A program made the translations under genes and the position numbers. DNA of 64,000 nt, taken from contig NZ_KB223527.1 in assembly GCF_000331575.1 (NCBI RefSeq), positions 1,523,842 to 1,587,841 of the forward strand. Reading direction: 5' to 3'. The notes under the pieces were generated by a model that made no database searches, had not been told where the DNA came from, and saw only the letters and a list, made by a program, of their open reading frames with translations. This stretch comes from Calidifontibacillus oryziterrae (GTDB lineage: Bacteria > Bacillota > Bacilli > Bacillales > Bacillaceae_J). Below are positions 1-9,038 of the stretch, piece by piece; the first letter of the stretch is position 1; every line of letters begins with the position of its first letter.

Positions 1-355
1 CACCCTGTTCATGTTGCTCACCGAGAATGCCGATTCCAACATAGTTCATATCTATCGCTTTTTTAAATTCTTCAAATTCCTGCTCTGTAAAAAATTCAGT
101 GTAAGGATCATTTAACGCCGTTAAAATTTCCTCAATAGTAGTTTTTTGTAAAATTTGTTTGCTAACAGGCTTATAATATCCTTCCTCAAGCATTTGTCGT
201 ATTTCTTCTATATCACCTGCGAAAGTCGTAGTTTGAAAGCCAAATAAAAGTAAAAATAGAAGTAATACACTGATGCAGTTTTTTATGTATCGTAAATTAC
301 TAGATAATAGGTCACCGGATAATATTTTTATTCGTCTTCGTCGCAATTTTTGCAT
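1..355 (-). CDS. S41-family C-terminal processing peptidase (CtpA-like), N-terminal part only
   Basis: The gene runs off the left edge; only the first 118 codons are visible. The protein starts MQKLRRRRIK, has a hydrophobic segment rich in Leu at about residues 28-41 (signal peptide or membrane anchor), then the DPYTEFFTEQEFEEF and VGIGI stretch that in CtpA-type proteases precedes the PDZ domain. The family cleaves envelope proteins outside the membrane; the Ser/Lys catalytic core lies outside the window. The ATG at 353-355 has GAGAGGGAG about ten bases upstream. Family assignment rests on this N-terminal motif alone, so it is good but not certain. Confidence 0.75.
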   Translation of the reverse strand, partial: MQKLRRRRIKILSGDLLSSNLRYIKNCISVLLLFLLLFGFQTTTFAGDIEEIRQMLEEGYYKPVSKQILQKTTIEEILTALNDPYTEFFTEQEFEEFKKAIDMNYVGIGILGEQHEQG

Positions 356-708
356 TAAGTTGACTCCCTCTCATTTTTTCGGATATCCAACAGAACTATT
401 TTACCATTAAAATCCTTATATAACTGTATTCGCTAGTTTAAATTTATAACAAATATCGATTTTTTATAAAAATTTCATAGGATTGCATCCTTTCAATAGA
501 TTTGTAGGGTGAATAAAAAATACCACAGCATAAATGACGATGGCTGTGGAAGATAGTATGCACTTCCTCTCTATAATGTTTAAAATTGCCTGGTAGATTT
601 CATGAATCGTAGTTTTTGTAGCAAAGTGCTGCAACTCCAGAAGTGGTGAACAAGGATTCCTTCAAATTACCATAAAAAGGGAATCCGCGATTTAATTCTT
701 GGTTTTTT
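356..708. other. Gene-free stretch with a candidate minus-strand hairpin
   Basis: No open frame with a ribosome binding site is visible between the protease start and the 52-bp array. Its only structure is the hairpin at 523-549 listed separately. Confidence 0.5.
523..549 (-). terminator. Hairpin with U-run on the minus strand
   Basis: CCACAGC at 523-529 pairs with GCTGTGG at 543-549 around a 13-nt loop. Read on the minus strand it is followed by TATTTTTTATT. It could end transcription coming from cysC through the repeat array or act as a leader attenuator for the protease gene. The stem is short. Confidence 0.35.
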
Positions 709-1365
709 TGTCCGAATTTGGCTTGAGTTCGGACTCAATTTTGGCTTTTGCTGCGTTTTCTGTCCGAATTTGGCCTCAGTTCGGACACAATTTTAGCTTT
801 TGCTGCATTTTCTGTCCGAACTTGGCCTCAGTTCGGACTCAATTTTAGCTTTTGCTGCGTTTTCTGTCCGAACTTGGCCTCAGTTCGGACACAATTTTAG
901 CTTTTGCTGCGTTTTCTGTCCGAACTTGGCCTCAGTTCGGACTCAATTTTAGCTTTTGCTGCGTTTTCTGTCCGAACTTGGCCTCAGTTCGGACACAATT
1001 TTAGCTTTTGCTGCGTTTTCTGTCCGAACTTGGCCTCAGTTCGGACACAATTTTAGCTTTTGCTGCGTTTTCTGTCCGAACTTCGCTTGAGTTCGGACTC
1101 AATTTTGGCTTTTGCTGCGTTTTCTGTCCGAACTTGGCCTCAGTTCGGACTCGACTTTGGCTTTTGCTGCGTTTTCTGTCCGAACTTGGCCTCAGTTCGG
1201 ACTCAATTTTAGCTTTTGCTGCATTTTCTGTCCGAACTTGGCCTCAGTTCGGACTCGATTTTGGCTTCTGCTGCGTTTTCTGTCCGAACTTGGACTCAGT
1301 TCGGACTCAATTCCCGCTTCCGCTGCATTTTCTGTCCGAACTTGGCCTCAGTCAGACTAATAGTT
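709..1365. repeat. Tandem array of 52-bp units, each with a perfect 8-bp inverted repeat
   Basis: Units start at 709, 761, 813, 865, 917, 969, 1021, 1073, 1125, 1177, 1229, 1281 and 1333 (the last is partial), so the period is exactly 52 bp. Each unit carries GTCCGAAC, a 9-nt loop TTGGCCTCA, and GTTCGGAC, then a T-rich spacer ending TGCTGCGTTTTC. Units differ by a few substitutions (ACTC/ACAC, TTTTAG/TTTTGG). The period is not a multiple of three, so the open frames running through it shift frame from unit to unit and are not genes. The array abuts the 3' end of cysC. Confidence 0.95.
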
Positions 1366-1367
1366 TA

Positions 1368-1964
1368 TTAAATATATCCTTCCTTTTCCAAGAAGTGCAA
1401 TACTTCATGAACAGATTGAGCTAATGTTTGGCGATCCGTTTCAATTACTAATTCAGGATGTTCAGGGGCCTCATAAGGAGCATCTATTCCTGTAAATCCA
1501 ATTATTTCTCCGTTTCTTGCTTTCTTATATAAACCCTTTGGATCGCGCTTTTCACACTCATCGAGGGCACACTTTACATATATCTCAATAAACTCTTCAT
1601 CCGTCATTAACGCTCTAACCATATTGCGATCCCTGCGATACGGAGAAATAAAGGCAGTTAATGTCATAATTCCAGCATCACAAAATAGCTTCGACACTTC
1701 ACCAATTCGGCGTATATTCTCTGTACGATCTTCAGGCAAAAAGCCGAGATTTTTATTTAATCCGTGACGAACATTATCACCATCTAAAATATAAGTATGA
1801 ATACCCCGCTCATACAGTTTCTTTTCAACGGCAACCGATAATGTCGACTTCCCAGCCCCGGAGAGACCTGTAAACCATAAAACTGCACTTTTATGTCCAT
1901 TTAATTGCTGACGATCCTGCTTCGTAATTTGTCCTTGATGCCAAACAATATTTGTTGATTTCAT
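1368..1964 (-). CDS. cysC: Adenylylsulfate (APS) kinase
   Basis: Phosphorylates APS with ATP to give PAPS in the cytosol. The 198-residue protein is full length. The P-loop GLSGAGKST is at residues 33-41, the [10 protein letters not shown] substrate segment at 61-70, and FISPYR, holding the serine that is phosphorylated in the family, at about 105-110. AAGGGGGTGA precedes the ATG. The sat gene lies 273 bp upstream on the same strand, so the two probably supply PAPS together. A second APS kinase domain is fused to CysN at 42.2-44.0 kb; the two share the same core motifs but differ in flanking sequence. The 3' end runs directly into the 52-bp array. Confidence is high. Confidence 0.95.
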   Translation of the reverse strand: MKSTNIVWHQGQITKQDRQQLNGHKSAVLWFTGLSGAGKSTLSVAVEKKLYERGIHTYILDGDNVRHGLNKNLGFLPEDRTENIRRIGEVSKLFCDAGIMTLTAFISPYRRDRNMVRALMTDEEFIEIYVKCALDECEKRDPKGLYKKARNGEIIGFTGIDAPYEAPEHPELVIETDRQTLAQSVHEVLHFLEKEGYI

Positions 1965-2237
1965 AAAAGTTCACCCCCTTCTGTTAGTCATTTATTAAGA
2001 GGTATTTATAATAAATGATATTGTAAAGGTTTTTGGTAAAAGCTTTTGTCATAGGTTACTATAAAAGTTTGTGGAAATTTTTTGAGTAATATCTTTGGGC
2101 GCAGGTTTGTTAAGTAAATCTCTTTAGTTTTGGTAAATCTATTAATCTATAGATTTTGGCAAAAAACGCAATTTATGATATTGAAAAAGTTTTTTCACTC
2201 AAGTAAGGAGCAGTTATTTAGAAACACCTTCATTTCC

Positions 2238-3422
2238 TCATTTCCCCATTTTCATGCCGCGAATTAAAACTTCCGCAACTTCGGGTCGGGAAAACTCTGC
2301 TGGTGGTTTCACACCTGAACGTAGCATTTCGCGCACCTTCGTCCCGCTCAAATGAACGTGATCCTCCTTTGAGTGTGGACACGTTTTTGACGTCCCCATG
2401 TTGCCGCATTTTTTACAAAAAAAGCTATGTTCAAATTTTAAAATCTCAATGCCTATTTCATTTTTTTCAAATATGTCAAAAATTTTCTGGGCATCATATG
2501 TCCCATAAAAGTCACCGACTCCGGCATGATCGCGACCAACAATGAAATGCGTGCAGCCGTAATTCTTCCGAACTAACGCATGCATAATCGCCTCCCTAGG
2601 CCCTGCATAGCGCATTGCTGCTGGGTAAATAACTAAACAAACACGCTCACTAGGATAGTATTTTTCTAAAATTACCTCATAGCTTTCCATACGAATTTGT
2701 GCAGAAATATCATCACTTTTTGTCTCGCCAACAAGTGGATTTAGCATCAAACCATCAACTATTTCTAATGCGCTTTTTTGAATATATTCATGGGCTCGAT
2801 GAACGGGGTTCCGAGTTTGAAAACCGACGATAGTTTGCCAGCCTAAATCAATAAATAGCTGCCTTGTTTCTGCAGGGTCCTTGTAATATTTTTCGAAAGG
2901 CTGGTGAGAAGGGCGATTCAACAAAGTGACTGGCCCGGATAAATATACGTCACCTTGGTCAAATATCTTTTTTACACCGGGATGCGCCTCATCAGTTGTA
3001 CGAAAAACTTTTTCAGCTTCTAAAAGCTTGTCATAATGATATTTCTCTTCGAGGTGCAAAATCCCATAAATAATTCCGTCTGTTCCTTTTAACGCAACGC
3101 TTGAGCCAATCTTAAGTTTTGCAGCTACTTCATCAGCAACGGGTAGCGAAATCGGAATGCTCCACACAAGTCCATTGGCCAGTCTCATTTCCGTAAGAAC
3201 ACGTTCGTAATCCGCTTTCCCCATAAAACCGGTTAACGGGCTAAAACCACCAATCGCAAGTAACTCTAAATCAGAGATACTCCAATTTGATATCGTTAGC
3301 GACTGAAATTCACCAGCTTGCTGCAGCAATTTCTCGCGCTCAGCCCCCTCTGCAACTCTGTTAATCAATTCCCCACCATGAGGAGAAATCAAACCATTCT
3401 TTTGTATAATCTCAACCGGCAT
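2238..3422 (-). CDS. sat: Sulfate adenylyltransferase (ATP sulfurylase, Sat type)
   Basis: Makes APS and pyrophosphate from ATP and sulfate as a single-subunit enzyme. The 394-residue protein has the nucleotide-binding [10 protein letters not shown] at 202-211, GRDHAGVG at 295-302 and the C-terminal [12 protein letters not shown]. Cysteines at 335, 338 and 347 sit in the [13 protein letters not shown] segment typical of the bacterial enzyme. GAGGAGG lies 11 bases before the ATG. It is upstream of cysC on the same strand, separated by a 273-bp gap with no gene or clear terminator. A different, heteromeric ATP sulfurylase (CysD/CysN) is encoded at 42-45 kb, so the organism has both types. Confidence 0.96.
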   Translation of the reverse strand: MPVEIIQKNGLISPHGGELINRVAEGAEREKLLQQAGEFQSLTISNWSISDLELLAIGGFSPLTGFMGKADYERVLTEMRLANGLVWSIPISLPVADEVAAKLKIGSSVALKGTDGIIYGILHLEEKYHYDKLLEAEKVFRTTDEAHPGVKKIFDQGDVYLSGPVTLLNRPSHQPFEKYYKDPAETRQLFIDLGWQTIVGFQTRNPVHRAHEYIQKSALEIVDGLMLNPLVGETKSDDISAQIRMESYEVILEKYYPSERVCLVIYPAAMRYAGPREAIMHALVRKNYGCTHFIVGRDHAGVGDFYGTYDAQKIFDIFEKNEIGIEILKFEHSFFCKKCGNMGTSKTCPHSKEDHVHLSGTKVREMLRSGVKPPAEFSRPEVAEVLIRGMKMGK

Positions 3423-3479
3423 TTTTTATAGAACCTCCTCGATTTCAATTTAAATGAACAACACGATTGCATAATTTCA

Positions 3480-3830
3480 ATGTACAATCTCGGTGTACAC
3501 AATCTCAACGCAAAGTCTCATAGCATGCTGATCATTGACTACATCAATGCAAAGTCTCATAGCAAGCTGATCTTCGATTACCTCAACGTAAAGTCTCAAA
3601 GCATGCTGCTCATCGACTACCTCAACGCAAAGTCTCATAGCATGCTACTCATTGACTACATCAATGCAAAGTCTCATAGCAAGCTGATCTTCGATTACCT
3701 CAACGCAAAGTCTCATAGCATGCTACTCATCGACTACCTCAACGCAAAGTCTCATAGCAAGCTGATCTTTGACTACATCAATACAAAGTCTCAAAGCACG
3801 GTACTCATTGAACAACGTCAATGTTAAGCC
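3480..3830. repeat. Tandem array of 39-bp units, about eight copies
   Basis: The unit is CTCAACGCAAAGTCTCATAG followed by CATGCTACTCATCGACTAC with variants (ATGCT/AAGCT, CTCAT/ATCTT, CTCAAC/ATCAAT). Because 39 is a multiple of three, a frame stays open for 115 codons as a repeated 13-residue peptide resembling LNAKSHSMLLIDY. There is no ribosome binding site before its ATG at 3480, and several of the differences between units change the amino acid, so I treat it as a non-coding minisatellite upstream of sat. Degenerate traces such as CAATCTCAGTGTG continue to about 3970. Confidence 0.85.
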
Positions 3831-4428
3831 TCAAAACGAATTGCTACATGTACAACCCATTACTCAATCACGGTGTATACTCTCATTTTCTTACTTCAAT
3901 TCGGGGTACTATTATTGCTCACACCAACGCTCAAACTCAATTCATACAATCTCAGTGTGTCTTTCTTACTATTCAACCTAAACCTAAATAAACAACCTAA
4001 GTAAACTAATCTTCAATTCAACCAGCTCAGCCTAGTATCGATAACCATAGTAATAGCCTATGAAACCTTGGCGAAAAGTTACCTTGTCACAACGCCCAAG
4101 TTCTAAAAGTCATACAATAATGCATGACATCTTCTGATCTATTGCGCCTGTTTGGTTATCCACCGTATCAAAGCCCAAACAACTACATTAAGGTGCGACA
4201 CCTTAACACGTACATTTAATAAGTATATGATTCTCAACGTAACAATTATTGTGAATTAGGTTTACTAGCCATGTAAAGGAGAGTGAACAACAATGGACTT
4301 GCAACCAGTTGTAACAATTGTTGTGAATTAAATTCACCTAGCCATGTGCCATTTAAAATCTTCTTGAATTTCTTTCGGTAGCCAACCAATAATGAGTACT
4401 TAACCAATCGGGCCTGTTTATCCAATTA
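3831..4428. other. Gene-free stretch with a pair of direct repeats
   Basis: No supported gene. A segment of about 38 bp occurs twice, at about 4239-4275 and 4311-4350: GTAACAATT(A/G)TTGTGAATT, then a short variable part, then TAGCCATGT. It precedes the 48-bp element at 4434. Confidence 0.5.
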
Positions 4429-4433
4429 ATGGA

Positions 4434-4481
4434 GGGGTCAGGAACCTCTATGGACACCTCTATGGACACCGCCCTGGCACC
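4434..4481 (+). repeat. 48-bp palindrome-ended element, copy 1
   Basis: Begins GGGGTCAGGAA, has two tandem copies of the 12-mer CCTCTATGGACA, and ends CCGCCCTGGCACC. The ends are imperfect inverted repeats (GGGGTCAGG against CCTGGCACC). Other copies are at 10836-10884 (reversed), 14884-14932 and 19047-19094. The sequence is open in frame with the oxidoreductase downstream, which produces a false upstream start. Confidence 0.85.
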
Positions 4482-4540
4482 TATGCGTTACTTTTACAAA
4501 ATTGGGCAAGCTATAACTATAGAAATACTTTTGTTCTATA

Positions 4541-4600
4541 GGATGAGTTATAGGATGAGTTATTGGATGAGTTATTGGATGAGTTATTGGATGAGTTATT
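4541..4600 (+). repeat. Five tandem 12-bp units at the start of the oxidoreductase gene
   Basis: The unit GGATGAGTTATT (the first is GGATGAGTTATA) runs directly into the ATG at 4603. In the gene's frame it would encode repeated MSYW. No ribosome binding site separates the units from the gene, so the true start is hard to fix. Confidence 0.85.
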
Positions 4601-4602
4601 GG

Positions 4603-6486
4603 ATGAAAAATCGATATGTGGCTTCTATAACAGTATTGATTGGAGTTATTTTTATTTTTGTTTTCAGTTATGCTTCAGCAAATTTTATAGCAACGAAATC
4701 AACAATAGCTCCGAAGCTCAGGACAATGGATTTTTTCGATGGGAAATTCAATTCACAAACAGCACAGCTTATAAATAATAGCCGTTTTGATGTCATTGTA
4801 ATTGGCAGTGATCCCGAAGCTATAACATCAGCGATTGCTGCTGCCCGCGCAGGAGAAAAAACACTATTAATTGATAAAAACCCAATTGTCGGCGGTTTAT
4901 TTACGCTTGGAAAGTTAAATATGTTGGATCTGAGCGTCGCTCCAGCCAACGAGCTATTAACTAAGGGGCTGTTTTTAGAGTTTTATAAAAACATTAACAA
5001 GCGTACATCTTTTGATGTCAAACAAGCTCAAGTTGTATTTGAAGATATGCTTGCAAATGAAAAAAATTTAACAGTACAGTTGAAGGCTAAGAACATTAAA
5101 CCACTTATTGATGATAACAATCGACAGCATAAGCCGCGGTATAAGCATATAGATGGTTTAACATTTTTAGATTCCTTTGATAACACCAAAACAATATATG
5201 GAAAAAAATTTATTGACGCTACACCAGATGCGGATTTCGCCTACCTAGCCGGAGCAACTTTTTCAATTGGCCAAGAGGATTATCGTAACGAGCAGAAAAT
5301 GATGGCAGTCTCCCTCGTGTTTGAATTAGCCGGTGTCGACTTCCCAAAAGTTCAAGCTCACCTTAATTCAGATGATGACCCTTATACAGGAGCAGATCAA
5401 TATTCTGCGTGGGGATACGGCAAGCAAATGGCTAATTACCATCCCCTCGAGGATCATGTTCGCATCCGCGCCTTGAACATCGGTAAACAAAATAACGGTC
5501 ACGTGTTAATTAACGCTTTTCAAATACTTGGTGTCAATGGCTTAAATCCCGAAGAACTTACAGTAGCAAGGCGGAAAGCAACCGCTGAGCTCCCTAGAGT
5601 TACAAAATTTTTGCGCGAGAATTTAGAAGGCTTCGAAAATGCCAAGCTAGTTGGAACTGCGGACCATTTTTACATAAGAGAAACAAGGCATTTAGATGCC
5701 GAGTACCAATTAACTGTTAACGACATTTTGGAAAATCGAGATTTTGAAGATCGGATTGCATTTGGTAATTATCCTGTCGATGTTCAAGCAACTGTTCTAG
5801 AGGATGGTGATGTTGTCGTCGGCAATCCAACCCAATACGCTATTCCATTCCGTAGCATCGTACCAAAAGGCTTTACTAATTTACTTGTGGCAAGTCGAAG
5901 CGCTGGGTACGACTCATTGGCCCATGGAAGCACCAGAACAGTCCCAATTGGAATGGTTGTTGGTCAGGCAGCAGGCGTGGCCGCCGCTTATACGAATCAA
6001 GAGGATATCAATTTCCTTATGGTAGTCCAAGACAAGTTGCTTACACATATTCGTAATATCCAACGAATTTTAAATAAAAATGGCGCCGATCTGAAAAAAA
6101 TCCCTCAATATGATCATCCGATTGTCACTCATTGGGCGTATGAAGGGGTAAAATTTTTAAGAAGATTTGCACTTATTGAAGCAGGATATGAGAACAATTA
6201 CAGGTTAGACGAGCCACTAACCCAGGATGAATTCCGTGAGCTGTGCGAACTAGTGGCATCCTACTCTAGAGTACCTTATAAAATTGCATATCCACCAGTC
6301 CAAGAAAAAAATAAACCGATGACGCAAAATGATATTATCAACTTTTTAAAAGCAAACAGGCTTTCAGAAACTGATTTAACTGCTGCCACAAAAAACTACT
6401 TGATGGAACAAAACGGTATTATTAGTAGGGACATCCTTTATATGGTTATCTACGATTTTTTTAAAGCAAAAAACAAGCTGTCATAA
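4603..6486 (+). CDS. Membrane-anchored or exported FAD-dependent oxidoreductase
   Basis: From the ATG at 4603 the protein has 627 residues: a hydrophobic N-terminal segment (about 6-26, signal peptide or anchor), the FAD-binding beta-alpha-beta fold RFDVIVIGSDPEA at about 61-73 (GSD replaces the usual GxG), then a GGLF motif. A C-terminal segment with LLVASRS and GMVVGQAAG matches the end of the FAD_oxidored family. The substrate is unknown. The frame stays open upstream through the 12-bp repeats and the 48-bp element to 4429; that extension has no biological look, so I place the start at 4603, although no good ribosome binding site is visible. A terminator follows. The neighbouring stalk-domain protein may act with it in the envelope, which is inference only. 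Confidence 0.8.
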   Translation: MKNRYVASITVLIGVIFIFVFSYASANFIATKSTIAPKLRTMDFFDGKFNSQTAQLINNSRFDVIVIGSDPEAITSAIAAARAGEKTLLIDKNPIVGGLFTLGKLNMLDLSVAPANELLTKGLFLEFYKNINKRTSFDVKQAQVVFEDMLANEKNLTVQLKAKNIKPLIDDNNRQHKPRYKHIDGLTFLDSFDNTKTIYGKKFIDATPDADFAYLAGATFSIGQEDYRNEQKMMAVSLVFELAGVDFPKVQAHLNSDDDPYTGADQYSAWGYGKQMANYHPLEDHVRIRALNIGKQNNGHVLINAFQILGVNGLNPEELTVARRKATAELPRVTKFLRENLEGFENAKLVGTADHFYIRETRHLDAEYQLTVNDILENRDFEDRIAFGNYPVDVQATVLEDGDVVVGNPTQYAIPFRSIVPKGFTNLLVASRSAGYDSLAHGSTRTVPIGMVVGQAAGVAAAYTNQEDINFLMVVQDKLLTHIRNIQRILNKNGADLKKIPQYDHPIVTHWAYEGVKFLRRFALIEAGYENNYRLDEPLTQDEFRELCELVASYSRVPYKIAYPPVQEKNKPMTQNDIINFLKANRLSETDLTAATKNYLMEQNGIISRDILYMVIYDFFKAKNKLS

Positions 6487-6497
6487 CGCTAGTTTAA

Positions 6498-6547
6498 GAA
6501 CTGGGCCGACCACGAGGTAGTTTATGATTTGGCCCGTTCTTTTTTTG
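6498..6547 (+). terminator. Rho-independent terminator of the oxidoreductase gene
   Basis: GAACTGGGCC pairs with GGCCCGTTC around a loop and is followed by TTTTTTT. Confidence 0.8.
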
Positions 6548-6679
6548 CATTTTTAGACACTTTTTTCCAAGATTATTGTAAAATAGAAAAATAACCACTC
6601 CTTCAAATAAGTAACTTCTAAAACGTGGTGGTTATCTTATACAATTGACAATACGATCAATCATCAAGGGAGGATTTTC

Positions 6680-8740
6680 ATGTTTATGAGAAAAACTTTT
6701 ACAGTAGTTGTATCACTTATTTTGTTGATGTTACCATCATTATCGTCCTATGCAGCAAACGAAGAGGTATCTAGCAAGCTTGTAAATATAGAAAAATATG
6801 AATCTAGCAAATCTACTCTTGTAAAAAAAGTGTCGGATTCTGCTATTAGTGAGGCAAGTGAGCAAAGCTTAAATAGAAAGGAAAGTGCTTCTAGCGTACA
6901 TACTAGCGGAAACGATGAAAGTGCGCCGCTCAGTGATAAAACTAGTGCAAACGAAGAAGGAGCGTCCATCGTACATACTAGTGCAAACGGAGAAGGAGCG
7001 TCCAGCGAAAATACCGGTAGAAACGATTCTAGCCTGAATTCTGAAGGCGACAAATCTACGTTAAATAATGAATCTGTTCCACCACAAATAAAAGAACTAA
7101 TTTTAATCGTAGATTCACAGCAAATGTATAATAATGGTGTTTTAATAATGGCGCCAGAAAAAATTATTATTAAAGATGATGCTACCTATGTCCCTGCAAA
7201 AGCTGTCAGTCAGGAGTTGGGAGCGACGGTCACATATGATGCCAGGACAAAGACAATCATTGCAAAAAAAGGGGATTTCACATTAACATTCAAGGAGAAC
7301 GCAAAATCATACACTATCAATGAGGACACATTTCAAACAGCTCAAGCAGTTGCCTACACTGAAAAAGACATTGCTTTTGTACAAGCAAAAATTTTAGCAA
7401 AGGCGTTTGGCGAATCGATTCAGCAAATTGAAAAAAACAAAGTTGTCATTACCTATGGCCCTGCTATCATCATTCCAAACGACCCACCGGTTGCTAAATT
7501 TGAAACAGACAAGGATTCATATAAAATTGGTGAACCAATCCAATATCAAGACTTCAGTACTGACGATAAAGAAATCGTAGAAAGTGTTTGGACTAATAAA
7601 GAGCCTGCTTTTTTTGAAGCAGGAGACGTTACCATAACTTTGAAGGTCAAGGATAAAGAAGGATTAACGAATACCGCTTCAAAAACAATCACCATTGACG
7701 AGGAAATCATGTATACCGAAAAGGAATTCGGACTTACATTCGCTCCAATCGGTGGAAAAATTAAAGGGCTTGGCAGAGAAATTCTTGAATTTCCAGAAAT
7801 AGAACCAAACGATAGTAAACAAGGCGGCGCACCTCTAGTTCGGATTAATAGCCCTGAACGAATTACTGGAGAATTGGTCCATTACACACAAACATTAGAG
7901 GGCTCATATCGGTTTACGATTCATAAGCAAAACGCCCTGAAATCAAATGTGAACTTATATTTTACTGCCCATAATCCGACAAATGAAGTAGCTAGAATCA
8001 AAGTAACAAAATTAGGAGTAGGCGGCCCAGCTTTGTATTTATACCAAATTGGCAAAGCTGCGGTAGGGAATTATTTGTTAGCTGTTCAAAAGCCTAATAG
8101 CTTTGAAATTGTCCTACAGCCTGGTGAAACGAAACCAATTTTACCGAAAAAATATCAAACATTGGCACCAAACTACTCATTGACGGCGTATGCAGACATT
8201 TATTCAAATGTGCCTGTTACTTATACTGTTGCTAGCTTATTGCCAACTAGCTCTCTTGAAAAAATTCCATCCTTGCCTGTCGCAGCACGTGATGGGAACC
8301 ATAATCGTGGTGTGTTTACTTATTCAGATAAGGAGAAGACGATTAACAGATTAGTTGGTGAAAAAGAGGAACGATTAATCATCGGTGATGGCACGATTGA
8401 CACTTATCAAATCGGTTACGATGATCTTTCAAAGGAAGAGCAAATCAATAAAGGGAATCGTGGCGTTTTATATACGGTTACGTTTAACAAGGTTGCACCA
8501 AATACTATTATTACCGTCAACGCTCGCGGGGGTCAATATGCCGGTGCTTTTTCCGTGAATGGCAATGTCGTACACGCAGTTGAAAATGGGTTGCTAACAA
8601 ATCCAGCGGAAGCCGCAGTACTACACCGTACAGGTGAAGAGGAAGAACGGGTAAAAATTCAATTCATCCCGGCGTCTGGCAGTAACCTCCCTATTAATAT
8701 TGTATTTTTTAAAGCTTTAGAGGACGAAGACAAAAACTAA
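6680..8740 (+). CDS. Secreted protein with copper-amine-oxidase N-terminal-like (stalk) domain and PKD-like domain
   Basis: The 686-residue protein starts after AAGGGAGG with an Sec signal peptide ending SSYA/AN. Residues about 60-135 are a low-complexity Ser/Asn/Glu/Gly linker with degenerate repeats (ANEEGAS, ANGEGAS). Residues about 140-265 match the Cu_amine_oxidN1 or stalk fold (VPAKAVSQELGA, FVQAKILAKAFG), with no copper ligands. Residues about 270-345 resemble a PKD domain (PPVAKFETDKDSYKIGEPI). The remaining half is unrecognised and mostly beta-type. An envelope role is likely. It shares the stalk domain with the deacetylase at 9.0-10.7 kb, encoded convergently. The 3' end of the gene is copied in the tandem duplication that follows. 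Confidence 0.8.
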   Translation: MFMRKTFTVVVSLILLMLPSLSSYAANEEVSSKLVNIEKYESSKSTLVKKVSDSAISEASEQSLNRKESASSVHTSGNDESAPLSDKTSANEEGASIVHTSANGEGASSENTGRNDSSLNSEGDKSTLNNESVPPQIKELILIVDSQQMYNNGVLIMAPEKIIIKDDATYVPAKAVSQELGATVTYDARTKTIIAKKGDFTLTFKENAKSYTINEDTFQTAQAVAYTEKDIAFVQAKILAKAFGESIQQIEKNKVVITYGPAIIIPNDPPVAKFETDKDSYKIGEPIQYQDFSTDDKEIVESVWTNKEPAFFEAGDVTITLKVKDKEGLTNTASKTITIDEEIMYTEKEFGLTFAPIGGKIKGLGREILEFPEIEPNDSKQGGAPLVRINSPERITGELVHYTQTLEGSYRFTIHKQNALKSNVNLYFTAHNPTNEVARIKVTKLGVGGPALYLYQIGKAAVGNYLLAVQKPNSFEIVLQPGETKPILPKKYQTLAPNYSLTAYADIYSNVPVTYTVASLLPTSSLEKIPSLPVAARDGNHNRGVFTYSDKEKTINRLVGEKEERLIIGDGTIDTYQIGYDDLSKEEQINKGNRGVLYTVTFNKVAPNTIITVNARGGQYAGAFSVNGNVVHAVENGLLTNPAEAAVLHRTGEEEERVKIQFIPASGSNLPINIVFFKALEDEDKN

Positions 8741-8870
8741 GTACTGCTGTAAAAGTAGCAATAAGATGTGGCTTAATTGATAATGTATTTTTTAAGTGAT
8801 AAAGGACGCGGACAAAACTAGCTACTGCTGTAAAAGTAGCAATAAGATGTGGCTTAATTGATAATGTATT
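8701..8870 (+). repeat. Tandem duplication of the 3' end of the stalk-domain gene, period 81-83 bp
   Basis: The segment from TGTATTTTTTAA through GGACGAAGACAAAAACTAAG, TACTGCTGTAAAAGTAGC and GCTTAATTGATAATG recurs from 8784, and a third copy begins at 8865. The first unit contains the last codons and stop of the gene; the second has diverged slightly. Confidence 0.85.
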
Positions 8871-8982
8871 TTTCAAGAGAGAGAGAATGCTATTTTTAAT
8901 ACTCTAATCAATATTTATTGCGATATCGATAATATTTTAAAGTGATAGAGGCAGCTGAGTGAATACCTAAATAAATCAATAC

Positions 8983-9029
8983 AAAAACCAATCCCATTTG
9001 AAACGTGAACGTGGGATTGGTTTTTTTTT
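8983..9029. terminator. Bidirectional terminator between convergent genes
   Basis: AACCAATCCCA pairs perfectly with TGGGATTGGTT around a 13-nt loop; a run of T follows on the plus strand and the plus-strand AAAAA before it gives a U-run on the minus strand. It separates the stalk-domain gene from the deacetylase gene. Confidence 0.9.
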
Positions 9030-9038
9030 ACAAATAAT

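Noticed and set aside
709-1365. CRISPR-like regular array
   Set aside because: The entire 52-bp unit is repeated; there are no variable spacers and no cas genes.
1008-1424. Open frames of 138 and 82 codons through the 52-bp array
   Set aside because: They arise from the repeat, change peptide frame each unit, lack ribosome binding sites, and one overlaps cysC.
4429-4602. Extended N-terminus of the FAD oxidoreductase beginning in the 48-bp element
   Set aside because: The same peptide is encoded by the element wherever it lies; it is repeat sequence, not part of the protein family.
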